DNA of 12,299 bases from Bacteroidales bacterium. GTDB lineage: Bacteria > Bacteroidota > Bacteroidia > Bacteroidales > UBA932. The translations under genes and the position numbers were made by a program. The stretch covers positions 1 to 12,299 of the forward strand of contig JAAZCF010000263.1 of the NCBI GenBank assembly GCA_012513425.1, read 5' to 3'. Under the pieces are notes generated by a model. The model saw only the letters and a list, made by a program, of their open reading frames with translations, was not told where the DNA came from and did not search any database. This document shows positions 6,969-12,299 of the stretch, piece by piece. The first letter of the stretch is position 1. Each line of letters starts with the position of its first letter.

Positions 6969-6976
6969 TATCTTTG
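6969..6976 (+). promoter_or_regulatory. Bacteroidota -7 element (TATCTTTG) for the fimbrial operon
   Basis: TATCTTTG matches TAnnTTTG and lies 26 nt before the ATG of the first fimbrillin gene. The implied short 5' leader is A-rich (a run of eight or so A) with no Shine-Dalgarno sequence, as is common in this phylum. No clear -33 element and no flanking inverted repeats that would suggest a phase-invertible promoter. Confidence 0.6.
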
Positions 6977-7002
6977 CTGTCGAACAAAAAAAACCAAAGG
7001 GT

Positions 7003-7998
7003 ATGAAAAGATTTGTAGTGATGATTGTTGTCATAGCCTCTATAGTGGCTTGCAGCCAAAAAGACGAATTGAAGAAAAAAATAGGGGTAAGTGTGAGAGT
7101 ATTCCCATCTACATTGATGATGCAAACTAAATCAGATAATGATCTTCAAAATGTGGCAACAATTGATGTATTGGTATTTAATAATATAGGTGAACTTCTG
7201 CTTCATGAAAAATATAAAAGCTTGGAAGCAGTTTCAGAGCGACCATTGGAATTACAAACAGGAGAAGCGGAGTTCTGCGCAATAGTAAACTCAACTATTA
7301 ATCTTGACAACATTTACAAAAGGAAAGAACTCAGCGAAACAATGGTCGCTTTGGCAGACGAGGACACTCAGCATGTTTTAATGTTTGGAGCCACAAGAGC
7401 CTATATACAATATGCAGAATTGGTCACTATTCCAGTTTCAGCTCTTGTGGCTAGAATATCGCTGCGAAGCATATCTGTAGATTTTAGTGGCAGTCCATGG
7501 GAAGGAGAACAACTTGAGAATACAAAAGTCTATTTGGTGAATGCTATTGGAGAAAGCACAATCGATGGTGACGCACAGATGAACAATAGAATTCACCATA
7601 GATCCAGATATAACAATACTATTGATGCGGAGCATCTTGTTTTGGAGGAGTTAGGCAAGATTGAAGACGGGAAAAAGCATGATACCCCGCATTATTTTTT
7701 CAGTTATGAACATCCAGGCAGTATAGACAGCGAACTGGACAAAGCCATTTATCTGACTGTTGAGGCGCAAATTGGAGGCAAAACATATTACTATCCAATC
7801 CCTGTTAATCTTGGGTATTATGGTGAAAAGCCTCTGCAAGTTACCGGAGTTAGCAAAAATAGCAGCTACGACTACAGTCTCACAATCAAAAATCCAGGCG
7901 GAGATATTGCAGACAAACCTGTAGATGCAGTATTTTCAAGCCCTGCCATCATTATCAATGATTGGACTTACAGCTTTAGTGCAGAAATAGTAATCTAA
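7003..7998 (+). CDS. FimA/Mfa1-like fimbrillin lipoprotein (first gene of pilus operon)
   Basis: A 331-residue exported lipoprotein: signal peptide 1-16, lipobox IVAC with Cys17, followed by S-Q-K-D-E, which fits the Bacteroidota lipoprotein export signal for display on the outer surface. Type V pilins of this family have two transthyretin-like domains and polymerise by strand exchange after proteolytic removal of the N-terminal strand. The pattern fits: a first domain with TIDVLVFNNIGEL (about 53-65), a domain junction at PVSALVARISLRSISVDFSG (about 144-163), HYFF at 230-233, YYYPIPVN, and a C-terminal strand around Trp321 (NDWTYSFSAEIVI). These motifs recur in the third gene of the operon, so the two are paralogues. 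It may be a minor subunit, anchor or tip adaptor rather than the main pilin, because it is the more diverged of the two. A -7 element precedes it; the next gene starts 6 nt after its stop. Confidence 0.75.
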   Translation: MKRFVVMIVVIASIVACSQKDELKKKIGVSVRVFPSTLMMQTKSDNDLQNVATIDVLVFNNIGELLLHEKYKSLEAVSERPLELQTGEAEFCAIVNSTINLDNIYKRKELSETMVALADEDTQHVLMFGATRAYIQYAELVTIPVSALVARISLRSISVDFSGSPWEGEQLENTKVYLVNAIGESTIDGDAQMNNRIHHRSRYNNTIDAEHLVLEELGKIEDGKKHDTPHYFFSYEHPGSIDSELDKAIYLTVEAQIGGKTYYYPIPVNLGYYGEKPLQVTGVSKNSSYDYSLTIKNPGGDIADKPVDAVFSSPAIIINDWTYSFSAEIVI

Positions 7999-8004
7999 TA
8001 GCAG

Positions 8005-9786
8005 ATGAGAAAGATTATTATTACGACAGTTTTGCTGGCGATTGCTGCAGGCTGCTCGGAAAGGTTCCCGGAACCTAAAAACATAGCCACAGTAAGCTTC
8101 GTATTCCAAGAAAATAATGGAACAAAAGTGGTATCCATCAATGATAATACTATTTCCAACATGAATGTATTTGTGTATGATGCCACAACAAAGGCTAAAG
8201 TATATAGCGAATATCGGTATGGAACAATAAGTAGCATCTCTTTCGAAGCCATCCCTGGCCAAAAATATGATTTCTATTTCATTGCCAACTGTGGAAATTT
8301 ACTCTCCGAGACTTATACTTCAACATCCGACGATTTAAAACAATATAAAATAAGTATTACCGGTCCTACTGGCTTTGCCAAAAAAGGAGACATAATAGCT
8401 ATGAGCGGCGTTTCTTTACAACAAGGAATCCTTTCAAATAGTTCTCTCGCAATCCTTCTTATGCGCTGCGTAGCTATGATATCTGTTGATTTTGATCTGT
8501 CAGCTTTGAGTGATGTCTCTTCATTCAAGGTAACACGCTTGCAGATGAAGAATGTTCCAAACACAATGTCATTATTTGCTCCGTCGTCAGCATCACAGTC
8601 AACAGATATTTTAATTAATGGAGAATCTGCCAATTATTCAGACTTGACAAAAATCAATGATGGCAAAACTGTTTCATTATATATGTTCGAAAACATGCAA
8701 GGTGATTTATTGCCAGAAAATAATCTCCAGAGTGGTAAATGCTTTGATGACACTAACCGCTATTCTGAATTGTGCAGCTACATGGAAATTGATGTTGACT
8801 ATCGTTCCAGCAAAAGCTATGGAACTGTCACATATCGATGCTATTTGGGTTCAGATTTGACATCCAATTTTGATGTAGAGCGCAACCATAACTATTTTGT
8901 AACGATAAAACCCAGTGATGATGGATTGGACGAAAATAGTTGGCGAATATCCAAAACTATGCTGAATTATTACGTTTCAGAAATCGTTATGAATCTTGAT
9001 ACCGACTTATACTATGGTCAGAAATATACGATTTGTGCTGATATATATCCCACTGAAGCCACAAACAAAAATTTGGCATATTCTTATGATAATAATTTCA
9101 TACAAATTCAAAATGGTATCATAACTCCTCTCAATGCAGGTACAACAACCATTATTGCCACAAGTTGTGACGGCAGCATGATAAAAGACACTATTAGTGT
9201 AAATATTATCAAAGAAATAACTGGGCTTCAAATACAAAATCTTGGTTCCACATTAGTTTGTGGGACATCTGTCAGGGGCGATGTATACATAATATATAAC
9301 AATACCAACACTAGAGAATGGATTTCTCCTGACAAGTGTTCATGGACTTGCGACAACGAAGGCATTATTAACTTAAGTACCACTAACAAATTAATGCTCT
9401 ATGGAATGCGTTTGGGAATTGTTACCATCAGCTGCGAATATAATGGATACACAGGAAGCCACACTATTACCACACTAAATGGCATCACTAAAATAGAATT
9501 TGAACCAGAAGAGCTTTATTTCACTTATCTATCCACATTTACGGAATTGGAAGTATATCTAACCTGGAACACTGACCCTTCTACTAAAAGAAAAATGGAT
9601 AATAGAGATTTTGTTTGGTATTTAATAGATGATCTGTCAAGAGAATGGTTTTATGTCAATGAAAAAGGAGAAATTACAAGCCTTCCTTCAGAATTAGGCT
9701 ATAGCTATGGAGAATTATGCTGTGAATATAAATACAATAGGAACATTTCTTCTTCCATACTCATTTCATCTTCGATTTATTACTAA
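8005..9786 (+). CDS. Surface lipoprotein with DUF4906-like region and bacterial Ig-like (Big2) domain
   Basis: A 593-residue lipoprotein: signal peptide 1-16, lipobox AAGC with Cys17. The first 315 residues have the fimbrillin-like beta pattern (MNVFVYDA about 53-60; YDFYFIANCGN about 88-98; RCVAMISVDFDLS about 154-166) and end in DDGLDENSWR (305-314), a hallmark I associate with DUF4906 proteins found in fimbrial loci. After it comes a Big2-type Ig-like domain (about 325-402, with YPTEATNKNLAYS and an INPLNAGTTTI-like segment at 373-383). Two further beta-rich segments (about 405-490 and 493-593) are probably also Ig-like. A long stalk of Ig domains C-terminal to a pilin-like head suggests a tip adhesin or accessory subunit displayed by the pilus. 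It lies 6 nt after the first fimbrillin and 19 nt before the second, clearly in one operon. The exact family name is less certain than the pilus context. Confidence 0.72.
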   Translation: MRKIIITTVLLAIAAGCSERFPEPKNIATVSFVFQENNGTKVVSINDNTISNMNVFVYDATTKAKVYSEYRYGTISSISFEAIPGQKYDFYFIANCGNLLSETYTSTSDDLKQYKISITGPTGFAKKGDIIAMSGVSLQQGILSNSSLAILLMRCVAMISVDFDLSALSDVSSFKVTRLQMKNVPNTMSLFAPSSASQSTDILINGESANYSDLTKINDGKTVSLYMFENMQGDLLPENNLQSGKCFDDTNRYSELCSYMEIDVDYRSSKSYGTVTYRCYLGSDLTSNFDVERNHNYFVTIKPSDDGLDENSWRISKTMLNYYVSEIVMNLDTDLYYGQKYTICADIYPTEATNKNLAYSYDNNFIQIQNGIITPLNAGTTTIIATSCDGSMIKDTISVNIIKEITGLQIQNLGSTLVCGTSVRGDVYIIYNNTNTREWISPDKCSWTCDNEGIINLSTTNKLMLYGMRLGIVTISCEYNGYTGSHTITTLNGITKIEFEPEELYFTYLSTFTELEVYLTWNTDPSTKRKMDNRDFVWYLIDDLSREWFYVNEKGEITSLPSELGYSYGELCCEYKYNRNISSSILISSSIYY

Positions 9787-9805
9787 CTTTTAAAAATTAT
9801 AATAC

Positions 9806-10861
9806 ATGAAAAAACAATTATTTATGCTCGCATTCGCAGGAATGGCCATCCTTTCAGCATGCAATGAAGAAACAATGTTAAATGAAAAAGAACATATTGC
9901 TTATGCGTCAGTAACCCTTAGCAACGAAACAAATGCAAAAAGCACTATTACCACTACTGAGGCTCAAGACAGTACTTTTATCTACGCAGATGTATTTGTG
10001 TTTAATAGTGAAGGAAACTTAGACGGATATAAGCACATGACAAGCAAAAGCGAGGCTATTCAAGCTACTGCCGGTGAAAAAACAATCTATGCTGTAGTAA
10101 ATGCCCACAATCTAGTAGTTAATAGTATCCAAAATGAAACTCAATTCAACAATACAATTGCATTACTGCAAGACGAAAACTCAGAAAACTTTACATTGGT
10201 TGGCAGCACTCAAGCTACATTGAGTACCGAAGCACCAACTCCTGTGATAATGGCAGTATCAAGGTTGGTTGCGAAAATTGAACTACAATCACTTACTGTC
10301 AATTTTGCGGGAACTCCTTTGGCCGGGAAAAGTCTTTCTAATGTGGAAATATATCTGACTAATGTGCCGAATCAGATGAATTTCAGCGGAACATCAAGTG
10401 GCTCTGTAAATGGCTCTACCTGGGATGCAGACGGTAATTTGACAATGGCCAATATTATTGCAGATGATGTTCACAATGTAATAGCTGATGGCTCACAAGC
10501 TCCAAGTAGTCACTATTTCTTCCCTTATCAGAAATATTCAGTCAATGAACTCAGCGGTTCAGATTGCATCAGAATGATTATCAAAGCCGGACTGGATGCT
10601 GATGGCGACAACATTTCAGAAATATATTATTGGAGTATTCCCATCAATTGCGCAGGCAAAGGTGGACAAAATGTCGAGAGCGCAGACCATTATGGGGTCA
10701 AATCAAATTATAGATATATATACGATGTTGTCATCACCCGTCAAGGAATCAGTGCCGATGAAGAAGATCCAGAAAATAGCGACATTAAGTATGCTATGGC
10801 CAGTAGTTCACTCACTATTGTGCCTTGGAAAGTTGGAATTGACGCAGATGTTAATTTCTAA
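9806..10861 (+). CDS. FimA/Mfa1-like fimbrillin lipoprotein (probable structural subunit)
   Basis: A 351-residue lipoprotein with signal peptide 1-18, lipobox LSAC and Cys19 followed by acidic residues (N-E-E). It has the complete two-domain fimbrillin pattern: YADVFVFNSEGNLDGY (60-75), YAVVNAHNL (95-103), domain junction AVSRLVAKIELQSLTVNFAG (150-169), VEIYLTNVPNQ (180-190), HYFFPYQ (236-242), YYWSIPIN, RYIYDVVITR, and a C-terminal strand around Trp341 (VPWKVGIDADVNF). The match to the family is better than for the first gene. It is low in cysteine and rich in Asn/Ser/Thr, as expected for a secreted polymer subunit. It would be matured on the surface by protease and polymerise by donor-strand exchange. 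It is last in the operon; its TAA overlaps the stop codon of the convergent LysM gene, so there is no room for a terminator between them. Confidence 0.8.
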   Translation: MKKQLFMLAFAGMAILSACNEETMLNEKEHIAYASVTLSNETNAKSTITTTEAQDSTFIYADVFVFNSEGNLDGYKHMTSKSEAIQATAGEKTIYAVVNAHNLVVNSIQNETQFNNTIALLQDENSENFTLVGSTQATLSTEAPTPVIMAVSRLVAKIELQSLTVNFAGTPLAGKSLSNVEIYLTNVPNQMNFSGTSSGSVNGSTWDADGNLTMANIIADDVHNVIADGSQAPSSHYFFPYQKYSVNELSGSDCIRMIIKAGLDADGDNISEIYYWSIPINCAGKGGQNVESADHYGVKSNYRYIYDVVITRQGISADEEDPENSDIKYAMASSSLTIVPWKVGIDADVNF

Positions 10862-12299
10862 CGACAAAAAATTGAATAATCATTTCGATAGATAATATCT
10901 TTTGTAGCTTTGTTCTGGAAGCCGCCCCAAAGAGAAGCTTTTTCAAATTGCATATTTGACTGAAGCAATTGCATATCAATGCCACCCAAATTATTGTAAA
11001 AACCCTTTCCGTAATTGCGCAAAGCGTTTAAAAAATAGTATGCCAAATCATAGCCTTGGAAAGCATATGCTGCGGGCTCTGTCCGGAACAAAGCTCTATA
11101 TTTCAAAACGAAATCTTTAACATCTGTATTTGAATAATCCACATAATAGCCCAATGAGAAGTGCATTGAGATATTCTGATAAGACTCTATTTCAATTGTT
11201 TCAAAGCTTCTAAGGCGGTTACTACCATAGCCAGTTATCTGGTAAGGATTCTCCGAATCAATAGCCAACAAACTTATATTGCGCACTGCATCACTAGCAA
11301 AAGCTTCTTTTTCTGAAGCTATGATGACATGGTTATGTTTTGTCAAGTCAAGATATGCATTTCTAAGAGGAGCATCTATTTGTCTACCTGAAAGAATGCC
11401 ATAACTAAAGATTTTGTAAGGAATCGCAGCTCGTTGCAATGCAGCTTCTACCGAATTGAAATAACTTGCATCAGAACCTGTCTCTCTAATAACAACAACA
11501 TTATCTTGGCTGTTGGAGCGGAAACCTATTGATTTTATGAGATTATCAAGTTGCATCTCAGAGGACACTGGGGCTTGTATAAGATACGGATTTTCTGCAA
11601 GTAACGAATGAGCATCTTGGTCCATAGGAGAGATGAGTGGAATGTGATAAGTATTGCAGAAATCCATAACTGCTTCTATATCATTACTCATCACAGGGCC
11701 GACAACAAAATCAATATCACCCAGATATTTTGCAGAGGCAAGCTCTGAAGTATACTTAAAATTAGAGAGATCATACACAGTAAGATCAACATCTGTTCCT
11801 TCAGCTTTTATTTTATTAATTGCCAAAAGAAAACCGCTATAAAAATCTAAATAATTGGAACTTGGCTTGGAGGTGGACTTAAACGGCAAAATCAAAGCAA
11901 TTTTTGCTTTACCTGAGAATGGAGTTATTAAAAATTCATCATTCTCAACAGCTTCCTCTTGATTAAAAACTTCATCGGAAACATCGTCAGCATTGCCTAA
12001 AAACTCATCTTCTACCATTTTACCCACTGCATCATTATAGTTTGCTTTAGGTATCTTTAAAATTTGGCCAGTCTTTAAAATGCCACTTTTCAGATTATTG
12101 GTTTTTAAGATAGACTCTTGAGTAATATTGTATTTTCTTGCAATAATGTAAATAGATTCATACCACTTGACTCTGTGACTCAAGAAATCCTCAACATCAG
12201 GAGTTGAAACCTCCTCTTGTTGAGCTTTGTCAGAATCGTTGACTTTTTGCTGATCTTCAGCAGTTTGATCGGAAATGGCAAGACTTTCATCAATAGGAA
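10858..12299 (-). CDS. LysM domain fused to a type I periplasmic-binding-protein domain (partial, N-terminus outside window)
   Basis: The frame is open to the right edge, giving 479 visible residues. No start is visible: the first clear codons are an acidic Gln/Asp/Glu-rich linker (residues 1-38 of the visible part), so the true start lies beyond 12299. A LysM peptidoglycan-binding domain follows (about 39-84: HRVKWYESIYIIARKYNIT, ILKTGQILKIPK). After a second acidic linker comes a type I periplasmic binding fold (about 130-470: KIALILPFKS, FYSGFLLAINKIK, DFVVGPVMSND, IPLISPMDQ, YAFQGYDLAYYFLNAL), as in branched-chain amino-acid receptors and LpoA-like proteins. The fusion should sit in the periplasm, held on peptidoglycan. 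More LysM repeats and a signal peptide are likely upstream. It could sense or bind a small ligand or regulate wall synthesis. It ends in TAG, overlapping the fimbrillin stop codon by 2 bases. Confidence 0.85.
   Translation of the reverse strand, partial: PIDESLAISDQTAEDQQKVNDSDKAQQEEVSTPDVEDFLSHRVKWYESIYIIARKYNITQESILKTNNLKSGILKTGQILKIPKANYNDAVGKMVEDEFLGNADDVSDEVFNQEEAVENDEFLITPFSGKAKIALILPFKSTSKPSSNYLDFYSGFLLAINKIKAEGTDVDLTVYDLSNFKYTSELASAKYLGDIDFVVGPVMSNDIEAVMDFCNTYHIPLISPMDQDAHSLLAENPYLIQAPVSSEMQLDNLIKSIGFRSNSQDNVVVIRETGSDASYFNSVEAALQRAAIPYKIFSYGILSGRQIDAPLRNAYLDLTKHNHVIIASEKEAFASDAVRNISLLAIDSENPYQITGYGSNRLRSFETIEIESYQNISMHFSLGYYVDYSNTDVKDFVLKYRALFRTEPAAYAFQGYDLAYYFLNALRNYGKGFYNNLGGIDMQLLQSNMQFEKASLWGGFQNKATKDIIYRNDYSIFCR

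Noticed and set aside
6755..7002. Phase-variable invertible promoter upstream of the fimbrial operon
   Set aside because: No pair of inverted repeats flanks the -7 element; the only strong inverted repeat is the compact terminator hairpin lying wholly upstream.
12181..12183. TTG as the start codon of the LysM protein
   Set aside because: The frame is open and protein-like to the window edge, and starting here would leave an exported protein without a signal peptide.

Overview
The window looks like chromosomal DNA from a member of the Bacteroidales (Bacteroidota), probably a gut or oral lineage of the Prevotellaceae/Muribaculaceae/Bacteroidaceae type. The evidence is a SusC-family TonB-dependent porin, lipoprotein fimbrillins of the FimA/Mfa1 (type V pilus) kind, a DUF4954 protein, a GGGtGRT/NifU-like pair, AT-rich intergenic DNA, absence of Shine-Dalgarno sequences, and several Bacteroidota -7 elements (TAnnTTTG) just before genes. 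The genus cannot be fixed from the sequence alone. No RNA gene, transposon, integrase or CRISPR array was seen.

Layout. (1) 1-1101, minus: the N-terminal 367 residues of a SusC-like outer-membrane transporter, running off the left edge and preceded by an AT-rich leader. (2) 1400-4106, minus: a compact cluster transcribed right to left. It holds a D-2-hydroxyacid dehydrogenase gene with an in-frame TAG at codon 174, then a NifU-like Fe-S scaffold protein, then the GGGtGRT protein, closed by a hairpin terminator. An extra -7 element inside the 3' end of the dehydrogenase gene can drive the last two genes on their own. (3) 4112-4140: a very tight divergent promoter region in which each -7 element ends 5 nt before its start codon, implying leaderless or near-leaderless mRNAs both ways. 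(4) 4146-6754, plus: an unrecognised 135-aa protein translationally coupled (ATGA overlap) to a 734-aa DUF4954 left-handed beta-helix protein, ending at a perfect 19-bp palindromic hairpin. (5) 7003-10861, plus: a three-gene operon of lipoproteins. Two are fimbrillin-like and related to each other; they flank a longer DUF4906-like protein with a bacterial Ig-like (Big2) domain. This reads as a small type V pilus/adhesin locus. (6) 10858-12299, minus: the C-terminal 479 residues of a LysM plus type I periplasmic-binding-protein fusion, whose stop codon overlaps the stop codon of the last pilus gene.

The most notable points are the amber-interrupted but otherwise intact dehydrogenase, the symmetric leaderless divergent promoter, the NifU-like protein that has lost the usual Asp next to its first ligand Cys beside its GGGtGRT partner, the Big2-containing lipoprotein between two fimbrillins, and the 135-aa/DUF4954 coupled pair of unknown function.
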